From the NCBI GenBank assembly GCA_963817785.1, contig CAWFPL010000002.1, positions 682,001 through 746,000 of the forward strand: 64,000 nt of DNA. Direction: 5' to 3'. Position numbers and translations under genes: made by a program. This document shows, piece by piece, positions 45,644-54,084 of this stretch. The stretch's first letter is position 1. Every line of letters starts with the position of its first letter. The notes below the pieces were generated by a model, which was given only the letters and a program-made list of their open reading frames with translations, had not been told where the DNA came from and did not search any database. Origin of the DNA: JAKALD01 sp963817785. GTDB lineage: Bacteria; Pseudomonadota; Gammaproteobacteria; Burkholderiales; SG8-39.

Positions 45644-46801
45644 TCAGACTTTTGCCACGATGAGCGGGATCAGCATCTCGTCCTCGCTCGCGCCACCATG
45701 ATTGCCGATGTGCAGATGCTGCTTCTCGCCCGGTATCCAGTCCTTGACCGTGTAGCGCTCCTTCATGAGCAGCGCTACATCGCCGATGCGCTCGGCGAGG
45801 CGCGGATGCCGGACGCCGGGGCCGAACCAGCCTTCCTCGGCCAGCTCGCGGCTGAGGCGCACTTCGGCCTTGCCTGCGAGCCAGTCGCGCGCGCGCGCGG
45901 CGAATTCCGGCACGCGACCCTCCTGGACGTGGCAGAAGGCCGCGCGGCGCTCGCCGCACAGAGGAAAGCGCAGCAACGCGGGGAGCCCCGGGCTGTCCTC
46001 GAACGCAAGCGACTCGGCAGGCCCGCTGTCCAGGAAGCCGTGGTCGGCGGTCGCGACGACGATTGCGTCGCTGCCGGCCAGGCGCACGAGCAGCTCGCCG
46101 AACGCCGCGTCGATCGCCGCGAACTCGGCCAGCGTCTCGGCGCTCGCGACCCCGTGGCGATGCGCGAGGGTGTCGAATTGCGGCCAGTAGGCGTAGACGA
46201 ACTTCCGGTCGGCGCCCGATTTCACCGCCGCCTCGACTTGCGCGACGAAGCCGGCGCGGTCGTCGTAGGCGCGCCGCTCGGCGCGGCCGCAGTGGTGCAG
46301 GTTGTAGTCGGAATTCACGATGGCGCTGTAGGAGACCACGATCGGCCGCACCGCGAGCGCGTCGAGCAGGGACGGCGCGAGGAACAGCCGCGCTGGCGGC
46401 ACGCCGCGCGCGGCGAGCGGGGCGTTGTCCCCGCGCGTGCGCCCGGGCAGCGGCGCGACGACGCAGCCGGCCTCGCCGAAATAGGTGAACCAGCCGGTCA
46501 GCCCATGCTCGAGCGGGGCGAAGCCGGTGTACGAGGTGGTGATCGCGGCCGCGGTGGTGGAGGGGAACACCGCGCTGATCGCGCCGCGCCGGCGCCGCGC
46601 CAGCTCGCCGGCCGGTCCGCGCGACTGCAGGTAGCGGTCGCCGAGCCCGTCGATGATCACCAGTACGACATTGGTCGCTTCGGCAAGCTCGGCGGGAGCG
46701 AGCGCCTCGAGCGTCGCGTGCCGCGGGCGGGCGCCGCAGCCCTCGGCGATCGATGAGATCAGGTTGAGAAAGCCGCCGCCGGAATAATCGGGCCGGACCA
46801 T
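45644..46801 (-). CDS. Alkaline phosphatase superfamily protein (nucleotide pyrophosphatase/phosphodiesterase-like)
   Basis: This 385-residue metal-dependent phosphoesterase has metal-ligand motifs IIDGLGDRY (first Asp), STTAAAITT (catalytic Thr), PQFDTLAHRHG (Asp/His), TADHGF (Asp-His) and GNHGG (final His). Together they give the two-metal site of the NPP branch. No signal peptide is seen, so it may act in the cytoplasm. Its start lies about 60 bases from a 76-nt repeat that ends the neighbouring DUF3567 gene. Confidence 0.82.
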   Translation of the reverse strand: MVRPDYSGGGFLNLISSIAEGCGARPRHATLEALAPAELAEATNVVLVIIDGLGDRYLQSRGPAGELARRRRGAISAVFPSTTAAAITTSYTGFAPLEHGLTGWFTYFGEAGCVVAPLPGRTRGDNAPLAARGVPPARLFLAPSLLDALAVRPIVVSYSAIVNSDYNLHHCGRAERRAYDDRAGFVAQVEAAVKSGADRKFVYAYWPQFDTLAHRHGVASAETLAEFAAIDAAFGELLVRLAGSDAIVVATADHGFLDSGPAESLAFEDSPGLPALLRFPLCGERRAAFCHVQEGRVPEFAARARDWLAGKAEVRLSRELAEEGWFGPGVRHPRLAERIGDVALLMKERYTVKDWIPGEKQHLHIGNHGGASEDEMLIPLIVAKV

Positions 46802-46861
46802 CGGCCCAATTCTAAGCGCTGGACGGATGCGCCGGAACCGCCTTTCGCGGAACCCCGCCCC

Positions 46862-46937
46862 GCCTTTTCTGAAAGTTGGGCATTGCGCCGCAGCGTCGTG
46901 ACGCTGCTGCGCAATGCAGTGTGATTCTTCAGTGCAG
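46862..46937 (-). repeat. 76-nt repeat, copy A, with 38-nt palindrome
   Basis: Read on the minus strand, it begins at the last codons of the DUF3567 gene and runs through a 38-nt near-perfect palindrome (46880-46917) to a tail ending AGAAAAGGC. It matches copy B at about 69 of 76 positions. Its position directly after a stop codon suggests a terminator or mRNA 3' element that spreads as a unit. Confidence 0.75.
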
Positions 46938-47162
46938 CACCAGCGGATTGGTCATCAACGCGTCGTAGTGGCCGAAAAACTCGTCGAGCGACTCGTCGCT
47001 CGGATCGTCCGAGAACAGGTCCACCATCGAGCTGCGGAAGGTCGTTTCGACCTCGCCCTCGAGATAGGCGCCGCGCCCGCTCGCCTTGTCGACCAGCTCG
47101 ATGCCGCCGTGTTCGGGATACTCCGCGACGTAGTAATTCTGGCTGTCGTACAGGACGTTCAT
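46929..47162 (-). CDS. DUF3567 family protein
   Basis: This 77-residue soluble protein starts MNVLYDSQNYYVAEYPEHGG, with VDKASGRGAYLEGEV in the middle, the pattern of DUF3567, a family found almost only in Betaproteobacteria. Function is unknown. It is divergently transcribed from the 184-residue gene at 47357, across a 194-nt gap. Its 3' end, including the stop codon, is part of repeat copy A. Confidence 0.75.
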   Translation of the reverse strand: MNVLYDSQNYYVAEYPEHGGIELVDKASGRGAYLEGEVETTFRSSMVDLFSDDPSDESLDEFFGHYDALMTNPLVLH

Positions 47163-47356
47163 GGTTCACCTCCGCCCGCGTTGCCGCCCGGCGCGTTCAT
47201 TACATACCGATTGGACCGTTCCTGTGTGTCAAGGTTTGTCCAGCGGCCGGCACTTTCAAGGCCGGCGTCGGCAACTGCGGAAAATAGGGCCCCTTTTGCG
47301 GGGGATCGGCGCACTCGCGTGATAAACTGCACGCCTTTCCCCGCGGAGGACCAGCC

Positions 47357-47911
47357 ATGCGCATGGAAGTCCACGTGCACGCCGATATTCCCATCCTCGA
47401 AGGCGTCTCCAGAAAGCAGATCGAGCGGGCGCTTGCGCCGTGGCTAGAGTACCTGGACGCCGAGACCGTGGCCGACGTGAAGAGCCTGGAGCCCGAGGAG
47501 CCCGGCATCCGCTACGACGAGAAGGAGCTGCTGCTGTTCCTGTGCTGGACCGGGGAGATCGGCGGCAGCTTTCTGAACGCTCTCGAGGCGGCGCTCGAGC
47601 AGCTCGGACCGCTTTGCTTCGAGGCGGTCGAGGTCGACGTCACGCTGTATCACGACAACGGCGAGCAGGAGAACCGCCTGCTGTTCGCGGGGCCCACCGC
47701 GCAGGCCATCCACGAGGCGCAGCGTCGCTGCATGATCGAGGACGTCACCGCTCTCCTGGGGCGCCAGTTCGACAAGGACCGCGTTGCCGAGGTGGTGGTG
47801 CTGGTGAACGACCTGTTCGACCGCGAGTGGCGCGAAAAGGCGGCGCAACCCAAGAAGCCCGAGCGCGCATTCGAGTACTACACGCGCCCGTCGCGCAAGC
47901 ACCTGCATTGA
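47357..47911 (+). CDS. Conserved hypothetical protein, 184 aa
   Basis: I do not recognise a characterised family; it may belong to a betaproteobacterial domain of unknown function. The protein is acidic and soluble. Visible features are MEVHVHADIPIL at the N-terminus, EPEEPGIRYDEKELLLFLCWTG in the middle, HEAQRRCMIEDVTALL, and a basic tail RPSRKHLH. GGAGG precedes the ATG. It is divergent from DUF3567, and both genes end in the same 76-nt element. Confidence 0.7.
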   Translation: MRMEVHVHADIPILEGVSRKQIERALAPWLEYLDAETVADVKSLEPEEPGIRYDEKELLLFLCWTGEIGGSFLNALEAALEQLGPLCFEAVEVDVTLYHDNGEQENRLLFAGPTAQAIHEAQRRCMIEDVTALLGRQFDKDRVAEVVVLVNDLFDREWREKAAQPKKPERAFEYYTRPSRKHLH

Positions 47912-47978
47912 AGAACAACACTGCATTGCGCCGCAGCGTCATGACGCTGCGGCGCAATGCCTGACTTTCAGAAAAGGC
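47903..47978 (+). repeat. 76-nt repeat, copy B, with perfect 38-nt palindrome
   Basis: It starts in the last codons of the upstream gene and includes a perfect 38-nt palindrome at 47923-47960, then an ACTTTCAGAAAAGGC tail. It is inverted relative to copy A, 1 kb away. An ATG at 47957 inside it opens a frame into the next gene, but is unlikely to be used. Confidence 0.8.
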
Positions 47979-48001
47979 CAAGAGCAGGGCCTCAGGCGAT
48001 C

Positions 48002-49303
48002 GTGGCTGGACCCAAGTATCCGGGCTTCGATACCCTGGCGCTGCACGCCGGCCAGTCGCCCGACCCGGCGACCGGCAGCCGCGCCGTACCGATCTATCAG
48101 ACCACCTCGTACGTATTCCGCGACACGGAGTATGCCGCGTCGCTGTTCAACATGGAGCGCGCCGGGCACGTGTACTCGCGCATCTCCAATCCGACCGTGG
48201 CGGTGCTCGAGGAGCGCGTCGCGGCGCTGGAGGGCGGAGTCGGCGCCATCGCCACGGCCTCGGGCCAGGCGGCGCTCCACCTAGCGGTGGCGACGCTGCT
48301 CGATGCCGGGCAGCACATCGTGGCCTCGAGCGCTCTGTACGGCGGCTCGCACAACCTGCTCGGCTACACGCTGCGCCGCTTCGGCATCGAGACGACCTTC
48401 GTGACACCGGGCGACCTCGGCGCCTGGCGCGCGGCCCTCCGCCCGAACACTCGGCTGCTGTTCGGCGAGACGCTCGGCAACCCGGGGCTCGACGTGCTCG
48501 ACATCCCGGAGGTGTCGAAGATCGCGCACGCAGCCGGGGTTCCGCTGCTGGTCGATTCGACCTTCACCACGCCCTACCTGATGAAGCCCTTCGAGCTGGG
48601 CGCCGACCTGCTGTACCACTCGGCGACCAAGTTCCTCGGCGGCCACGGCGTGGCGATCGGCGGCGTGCTGGTCGACTCCGGGCGCTTCGACTGGGAGGCC
48701 GCGGGCAAGTTTGCGCAGCTCAGCGCGCCCTACGAGGGCTTTCACGGCATGGATTTCGAGGAGGAGTCGGGCACGCGCGCCTTCCTGCTGCGCGCGCGCC
48801 GCGAGGGCCTGCGCGACTTCGGCGCCTGCATGGCGCCGATGACCGCGTTCCAGATCCTGCAGGGCATCGAGACCCTGCACCTGCGCATGCCGCGGCACGT
48901 CGCGAACGCCCGAAAGGTCGTCGAGTTCCTCGCCGCGCATCCGATGGTCGAGGCGGCGGCCTACCCCGAGCTGCCCGGCCATCCGGACCACGAATTGGCG
49001 CGCAAGCTCCTGCCGCGGGGCTGCGGCGCCGTGTTTTCGTTCAGCATGAAGGGCGGGCGCGAGGCGGGCAAGCGCTTCATCGAGGCGCTGCGCGTGTTCT
49101 CGCACCTCGCCAACGTGGGCGACGCCAAGTCGCTGGTCATCCATCCTGCCAGCACCACCCATTACCGCATGTCCGACGAGGACCTCCGGCGCGCCGGCAT
49201 CACCGCGGGTACGGTGCGCCTGTCGATCGGCCTGGAGGAACCCGAGGACCTCGTCGAGGACCTCGGCCGCGCGCTGGCCGCCGCGCAGAAGACGCTAGGA
49301 TAG
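48002..49303 (+). CDS. metY: O-acetylhomoserine aminocarboxypropyltransferase / sulfhydrylase
   Basis: This 433-residue PLP enzyme makes homocysteine from O-acetylhomoserine and sulfide (direct sulfhydrylation). The N-terminus GFDTLALHAGQ and AVPIYQTTSYVF are typical of MetY. The PLP lysine is Lys210 (HSATKFLGGHG), and PASTTHY lies near the C-terminus. I chose GTG 48002 because the upstream ATG at 47957 lies inside the palindromic repeat. It could also be called O-succinylhomoserine sulfhydrylase. An alpha/beta hydrolase gene follows by eight bases. Confidence 0.88.
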   Translation: MAGPKYPGFDTLALHAGQSPDPATGSRAVPIYQTTSYVFRDTEYAASLFNMERAGHVYSRISNPTVAVLEERVAALEGGVGAIATASGQAALHLAVATLLDAGQHIVASSALYGGSHNLLGYTLRRFGIETTFVTPGDLGAWRAALRPNTRLLFGETLGNPGLDVLDIPEVSKIAHAAGVPLLVDSTFTTPYLMKPFELGADLLYHSATKFLGGHGVAIGGVLVDSGRFDWEAAGKFAQLSAPYEGFHGMDFEEESGTRAFLLRARREGLRDFGACMAPMTAFQILQGIETLHLRMPRHVANARKVVEFLAAHPMVEAAAYPELPGHPDHELARKLLPRGCGAVFSFSMKGGREAGKRFIEALRVFSHLANVGDAKSLVIHPASTTHYRMSDEDLRRAGITAGTVRLSIGLEEPEDLVEDLGRALAAAQKTLG

Positions 49304-49311
49304 GAGACGCG

Positions 49312-50103
49312 GTGGACTTCGCCGTCGACGGCAGGAAGGCCTTTGCCTACACGGCGGACCACGCGCCGGATGCCGCGAAGCCGAGCGTGGTGTTCGTGCA
49401 CGGCGCGGGGCTCGATCACAGCTGGTGGGGGCTGCAGAGCCGCTACTTCGCCTACCACGGGCGCAACGTCCTGGCGGTCGACTTGCCCGGGCACGGCCGC
49501 TCCGAGGGGGCGCCGCTGGCGACGATCGAGGCGCTCGCCGACTGGGTGATGCGCCTGCTCGACGCGGCGCGCCTCGGCACGGCGAGCGTCGTGGGCCACT
49601 CGCTGGGCTCGCTGGTGGCCCTCGAGTGCGCGGCGCGCCACCCCGCGCGCGTCGAGCGCATCGCGCTGCTGGGTAGCGCCTTTCCGATGCGGGTGTCGGC
49701 GGCATTTCTCGATGCCGCGCGCAGGAACGAGCAGAGCGCCTACGATATGGAAACCATCTGGGGGCACGCGCCGCAGGTGCCGCTCGCGGGCAATCCGAAC
49801 CCCGGGATGTGGATGTACGGCGACACGCTGGCGCGCCTCGCGCGGCTGGCGCCGGGGGTCCTCTACGCCGACCTCAAGGCCTGCAACGAGTACGCCGCTG
49901 GCCTCGAGAGCGCCGCAAAGGTGAAATGTCCGGCGCTCCTCATCGTCGGCCGGCGCGACCTGATGACCCCGCCTGCCGCGGGCGAAGCGCTTGCCCGGGC
50001 GATCCCCGGCAGCCGCACGGTGAGCATCGCGACCTCGGGCCACTCGCTGATGGCCGAGGCGCCGGACGCGACGCTCGACGCGCTGATCGATTTTCTTCGC
50101 TGA
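49312..50103 (+). CDS. Alpha/beta hydrolase
   Basis: This is a 263-residue hydrolase with HGAGLDHSWW oxyanion region and GHSLGSLVAL nucleophile elbow (Ser near residue 95). GRRDLMTPP carries the acid Asp and SGHSLMAEAP the His. The GTG start has AGGAGA upstream. It is directly downstream of metY; homoserine acetyltransferase is the same fold, but this protein is too short and lacks its signature, so only a general hydrolase call is made. Confidence 0.82.
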   Translation: MDFAVDGRKAFAYTADHAPDAAKPSVVFVHGAGLDHSWWGLQSRYFAYHGRNVLAVDLPGHGRSEGAPLATIEALADWVMRLLDAARLGTASVVGHSLGSLVALECAARHPARVERIALLGSAFPMRVSAAFLDAARRNEQSAYDMETIWGHAPQVPLAGNPNPGMWMYGDTLARLARLAPGVLYADLKACNEYAAGLESAAKVKCPALLIVGRRDLMTPPAAGEALARAIPGSRTVSIATSGHSLMAEAPDATLDALIDFLR

Positions 50104-50113
50104 GCGCGGCAGC

Positions 50114-51325
50114 TCAAGCCGCCGCGGCGGCGAGCCGGGGCGGGCGCTCGCGGATCGGCAGGTGCACCAGGGTGGCGAACGCCGCGAGCGCGATGTCCGC
50201 GTACCACATCCAGTTGTAGCTCGAGGTGGCGGCGTAGGCCTTGCCGCCCAGCCAGGCGCCCAGGAATCCCCCGACCTGGTGCGAGAGCATCACCAGCCCG
50301 AACAGCGTCGCCATCACCGACGGGCCGTAGAACTTGGCGACCAGCCCGGCGGTCGGCGGCACGGTGGAGAGGTAGGTGAAGCCGATCGCCGCCGAGAAGA
50401 CCAGAAAGGTCGTTGCGGTCTTCGGGGCGAGCAGGAACGCGACGATGGTGAGGCCGCGTGCCGCGTAGATCAGCGACAGCAGGCTCTTCATGCGCCAGCG
50501 CCCGATCGCCCAGCCGGAAGCGAAGCTGCCCCCGATGTTGAACAGCCCGATCACGGCCAGCGACCAGGCCGCAACCTGGGGTGGCAGCCCGCAGCTCCCC
50601 ACCACGCCCGGCAGGTGCGTGGCGATGAAGGCGACGTGGAAGCCGCACACGAAAAAGCCCGCGCACAGCAGCAGGTAGCTCGGGTCGCGCAGCGCGACGC
50701 GTATCGCCGCGCGCAGCTGCGTGCCTTCGATGACGTGGCGCTCGCCCGGCGCCGCGGGCGGGGTGCGCAGCCACAGCGCAGCAGGCAGGACGAGCAGGGT
50801 GACGAGCGCCAGCGTCTCGAGCGCGCCGACCCAGCCGATGCCCGCGAGCAGCGCTCCGGCGAGAGGCGCGATGGTGAACTGGCCGAACGAGCCGCCGGCG
50901 TTGACCAAGCCGGTCGCCATGCCGCGCTTGTCGGGCGCGATGCGCCGCGACACCGCGGCCATCAGCACCGAAGGGCCTGCCGCGCCGGCTCCAGTCGCCG
51001 CGAGCACGCCGATCGCGAGCACCAGCAATGCGCTCGTGTGCGCAAGCGGCGTGAGCGCGGTGCCGAGCGCGACCAGGAGCGCGCCGCCGGCGAGCACGCG
51101 GCCCGTGCCGTAGCGGTCGGCGAGCGCTCCGGCGAACGGCTGCACCAGGCCCCAGACCAGCTGCGCGATGGCGAACGCGAAGCTGATCGCCACGATCCCC
51201 AGGCCGGTGGCCGAGTTGAGCGGGCTGATGAACAGGGCCAGCGACTGGCGCGTGCCGAGCGTGATGGCGAAGATCAGCGCGGCAGCGAGCACCGGCAGGA
51301 GGAAGCGGCGGTTCAGCGGGTGCAT
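50114..51325 (-). CDS. MFS transporter
   Basis: This 403-residue protein has about 12 membrane helices. It has MFS motif A-like GALADRYGTGRVL between helices 2 and 3, and a CGFHVAFIATHLPGVVG segment at the start of the second half, as in monocarboxylate/oxalate-type porters. It lies 97 bases downstream of cyanase on the same strand. In Escherichia coli the cyn operon also ends with an MFS gene (cynX), so a link to cyanate is possible, but I see no CynX signature. Confidence 0.8.
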   Translation of the reverse strand: MHPLNRRFLLPVLAAALIFAITLGTRQSLALFISPLNSATGLGIVAISFAFAIAQLVWGLVQPFAGALADRYGTGRVLAGGALLVALGTALTPLAHTSALLVLAIGVLAATGAGAAGPSVLMAAVSRRIAPDKRGMATGLVNAGGSFGQFTIAPLAGALLAGIGWVGALETLALVTLLVLPAALWLRTPPAAPGERHVIEGTQLRAAIRVALRDPSYLLLCAGFFVCGFHVAFIATHLPGVVGSCGLPPQVAAWSLAVIGLFNIGGSFASGWAIGRWRMKSLLSLIYAARGLTIVAFLLAPKTATTFLVFSAAIGFTYLSTVPPTAGLVAKFYGPSVMATLFGLVMLSHQVGGFLGAWLGGKAYAATSSYNWMWYADIALAAFATLVHLPIRERPPRLAAAAA

Positions 51326-51422
51326 TGCGCTCTCGCCGCAGGTCGTTGGCCGCGCGTCGCGAGACTCCGCCCTTGCTAGCGGTGAACGCGCACTACGGCT
51401 GCGTTGATGGGGTTCGACGCCG

Positions 51423-51863
51423 TCACCACTTCTTGTATGGCAGGAACTTCCCAGACATGGTCACCCGTACCCGGTCGCCCTTGGGGTCCGGCTCTTTTTC
51501 GATATCGAGGGTGAAGTCGATCGCGCTCATGATGCCGTCGCCGAACTTTTCGTGAATCACCGACTTGATCGGCATTCCGTAGACCTGCAAGATCTCGTAG
51601 AAGCGGTACAGGAGCGGGTCGGTCGGCACGACCGGGCCGAGCCCCTTGGTCGGGAACTCGGTGAGCGGCTCGACCAGCTTCGCATCGACCCCGAGCGCCG
51701 CCGCGAGCTTCTCGGCCTCCTCCTGCGAGGCGCGCGCCTGCCTATAGAGCAGCGCGGCGATCCAGACCTCGTCTCGCCCGACCGCCTTCTCCAGGTCGGC
51801 GTAGGTCACGCGCTTCTGCTTCTTGGCCGCGAGCAATTTCTCGGTCAGTTCGTGGACATTCAT
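51423..51863 (-). CDS. cynS: Cyanate hydratase (cyanase)
   Basis: This 146-residue enzyme decomposes cyanate with bicarbonate to ammonia and CO2. The catalytic triad of the family appears as Arg87, Glu90 (YRFYEILQVYG) and Ser113 (GDGIMSAIDF), matching Arg96, Glu99 and Ser122 of the E. coli enzyme with a constant offset. The N-terminal helical domain is complete. It is transcribed away from the neighbouring hydrolase/CynR/thiocyanate hydrolase group. No carbonic anhydrase gene (cynT) is next to it. Confidence 0.95.
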   Translation of the reverse strand: MNVHELTEKLLAAKKQKRVTYADLEKAVGRDEVWIAALLYRQARASQEEAEKLAAALGVDAKLVEPLTEFPTKGLGPVVPTDPLLYRFYEILQVYGMPIKSVIHEKFGDGIMSAIDFTLDIEKEPDPKGDRVRVTMSGKFLPYKKW

Positions 51864-52027
51864 GGCGGCGCTCCTCTGCGATGGGCTGGCGAATCCGTCG
51901 GTTTGCGTGCGCGTGAAATGCGCGCTGCTGGGCGTATAAGTAGTATATCGTCAAGCTACGAAGCGCAAGCCCGCTCCGCGAGGAAGCATTCCAGGATCCC
52001 GTGCTTCAATTTGGTGCGAACGTCACC

Positions 52028-52939
52028 ATGTCTTACGAGGAGTTGAGCTGGCATCCCGACGGTCGACGCTGCACGATCGGGCTGGATCGCGTCGGCAGCG
52101 GGCCGCGCGTCGTGTTGCTTCCCGCGCTCAGCTCGATCTCGACGCGCCGCGAGATGTCGCCCCTGCAGGCGCGACTGGCCGGGTCGTTCACCGCGATCGC
52201 GATCGACTGGCCGGGCTTCGGCGAGCTGCCGAAGCCGCGCGTCGATTGGCGACCGGAGATCTACGAGAGTTACCTCGATTACGTGCTCACCCGCGTCGTA
52301 CCCGAGCCGCACGCGATCGTCGCCGCCGGGCATGCGTCCGGCTACCTGATCAGGCATCTCGCCGCGCACCCGCGCGCGACGGCGCGCGCGGTGCTGCTCT
52401 CGCCCACCTGGCGCGGGCCGCTGCCGACGATGATGGGCGGCGATCGCGCGATGTTCGCCAGCATCGCGAAGGCATTCGACCCGCTGCTCCCGGGCGCGCT
52501 TCTCTACCGATTGAACGTGAACCGGTACGTCGTCGGTGTCATGGCGCGCGGTCACGTGTATTCGGATCCCGGGTGGCTCGCAGGTCCGCGCATGCACGAG
52601 AAGCTCGCCGTGACGCGGGCGCCCGGGGCGCGCCACGGCTCGGCGCGCTTCGTCACCGGTCGCCTGGATCCGTTCCGCAGCCGCGACGAGCAGACGCAGG
52701 CCGCGCGGCGCCTCGCCGTTCCGACGCTCGTCGTGTTCTCCGAGACCGCGCCGCGCAAGTCGCGGCTGGAGATGGAAGCGCTCGCCGCGCAGCCCGGGCT
52801 GACGACGCTGCGGCTCCCGGGAGGGAAGCTGTCCTTCTACGAGGAGTTTCCTGAAGAGACCGCCGCGGCGATCGGCGCCTTCCTCGCCGCGAGCGCTGCG
52901 GCCGGCAGCTCCTCGGGCTCGGTGACGGCCGACTCGTAG
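52028..52939 (+). CDS. Alpha/beta-hydrolase fold protein lacking the nucleophile serine
   Basis: This 303-residue protein has a hydrolase fold (LLPALSSIST, AIDWPGFGE), but the elbow normally reading GxSxG is GHASG, with Ala103 at the nucleophile position. The C-terminal His position reads GGKLSFYEE. It is therefore probably not a conventional esterase; a scaffold or a different chemistry is possible, and the changes may be typical of its subfamily. ATG 52028 was chosen over GTG 52001. It sits between cynS and the CynR-like gene and overlaps the latter's 3' end by 103 bases. Confidence 0.7.
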   Translation: MSYEELSWHPDGRRCTIGLDRVGSGPRVVLLPALSSISTRREMSPLQARLAGSFTAIAIDWPGFGELPKPRVDWRPEIYESYLDYVLTRVVPEPHAIVAAGHASGYLIRHLAAHPRATARAVLLSPTWRGPLPTMMGGDRAMFASIAKAFDPLLPGALLYRLNVNRYVVGVMARGHVYSDPGWLAGPRMHEKLAVTRAPGARHGSARFVTGRLDPFRSRDEQTQAARRLAVPTLVVFSETAPRKSRLEMEALAAQPGLTTLRLPGGKLSFYEEFPEETAAAIGAFLAASAAAGSSSGSVTADS

Positions 52940-53925
52940 GCGCCTCGCCGGCTCTTGTCGCAGCTCTCCGCGAGCGGGCAGGGGTTGAGCCGTTCCGACG
53001 GCGCGGCCTCGCATCGGCGAGCGCTCCATTCCGACGCCAGCTCGGCGAAAGCTACGCAGGCGGGGCTCTTATAGGCGCCCTTACGGCAGATGAGCGTGAT
53101 CGCGTGGTGCGGCAGCTCCGGCAGGAGCATGATAGGAAACAGGCCGCTCTGCGCGCAGGCGATCGCCTTGGGGAGCACGGTGGCGAGCCGGCCGAGTCGT
53201 ACCATTTCCACTATCACGCTGAGCGAGTTCGTCTCCATCGCGATCTGAGGTGTAATGCCATGCTCGAGGCAGTACAGGTCGATATGGCGCCGAAGCGCGA
53301 ACTTGGTGCTGAGCAATACCAGTCCCATCTGTTCGAGCCTGTGCCCGTCGAGCGGCGCCGGCTGCTCGGCGCACGGATGGGCCTTCCCTACCGCCAGGTG
53401 CAGTGCCTCGATGAACAGGACATGGGTGTCGATGTCCGACGAGCGAGCGCCGTTAGATAGCAGCGTATTGGTGAACGCGATTCCCAGATCGATCCGGTCC
53501 TCCGCAACTGCGGCCTCGATTTCGCTCTGAGACATCTCGATGGCGCTCAGTGCAATGCCGGGGTGCCGCCGGCTGAAGTCTTCAAGCAAAGGGGTCACCA
53601 GGTAGTCAGTGATCGGCGTCATCCCGACCTGCAGCGAGCCGCGGCTGAGATCCTCCAGCTCATGCACGGCGCGCTTTCCCGCGTCGAGCTCGACCAAGGC
53701 GCGGCGAGCGTAGCGCGCGTAGACCTCACCCGCATTCGTGAGCCGTACGGTGCGCGAGGTTCGCTCGAGAAGTCGCACCCCAAGTGTCTCTTCCAACTGT
53801 TTGATTTGCTGCGACAAGGTTGGCTGGGAAACGTAGAGTACCTCTGCCGCACGCGTGAAGCTGCGATGCTCTACGACTGCCAGCAGATAACGGATCGAAC
53901 GTGGGAAAACGAAGTTTCGATCCAT
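52837..53925 (-). CDS. LysR-family regulator, CynR-like
   Basis: This 362-residue LTTR has the winged helix at the N-terminus (SFTRAAEVLYVSQPTLSQQIKQLEETLGVRL, in pieces at residues 20-50). The effector domain is strikingly CynR-like (SRGSLQVGMTPITDYLV, LVLLSTKFALRRHID, METNSLSVIVEMVRLGRL). CynR controls cyanate genes. About 60 extra low-complexity residues follow the usual end, and that part is antisense to the neighbouring hydrolase. ATG 53925 has AGGG seven bases ahead. It is divergent from scnB and is the obvious candidate regulator of the thiocyanate cluster. Confidence 0.85.
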   Translation of the reverse strand: MDRNFVFPRSIRYLLAVVEHRSFTRAAEVLYVSQPTLSQQIKQLEETLGVRLLERTSRTVRLTNAGEVYARYARRALVELDAGKRAVHELEDLSRGSLQVGMTPITDYLVTPLLEDFSRRHPGIALSAIEMSQSEIEAAVAEDRIDLGIAFTNTLLSNGARSSDIDTHVLFIEALHLAVGKAHPCAEQPAPLDGHRLEQMGLVLLSTKFALRRHIDLYCLEHGITPQIAMETNSLSVIVEMVRLGRLATVLPKAIACAQSGLFPIMLLPELPHHAITLICRKGAYKSPACVAFAELASEWSARRCEAAPSERLNPCPLAESCDKSRRGAYESAVTEPEELPAAALAARKAPIAAAVSSGNSS

Positions 53926-53938
53926 AGCCAATCCCTAT
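53924..53938. promoter_or_regulatory. ATAG-N7-CTAT dyad at the start of the CynR-like gene
   Basis: A perfect ATAG/CTAT dyad with seven-base spacer, of the T-N11-A type bound by LysR regulators, overlaps the regulator's start codon in the divergent region before scnB. It would suit autorepression. A convincing sigma-70 promoter for scnB is not visible. Confidence 0.35.
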
Positions 53939-54084
53939 AGCTTTTATCCGAATTACGACTTGGACTACTGGACGCAGTGCTCCGCATGATACGAGCAATC
54001 GCGCGGCCTAGCCACACACGCTCCGGCTTCGAGTGCATCGCGCGAGAGTCCCGTCGGCCGCATCTAGAGGAGGAGTGCCACAAC

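Noticed and set aside
47957..48001. ATG 47957 as the start of metY
   Set aside because: It lies inside the 38-nt palindrome of the repeat, and the extra residues do not resemble MetY N-termini. GTG 48002 fits the family start.
50114..51325. MFS gene downstream of cyanase as the cyanate permease CynX
   Set aside because: Only position supports it. The sequence looks like the monocarboxylate/oxalate-type MFS group, so I left it as a general MFS transporter.
52001..52027. GTG 52001 as the start of the alpha/beta-fold gene
   Set aside because: The added nine residues bring no recognisable feature. ATG 52028 gives a normal N-terminus.
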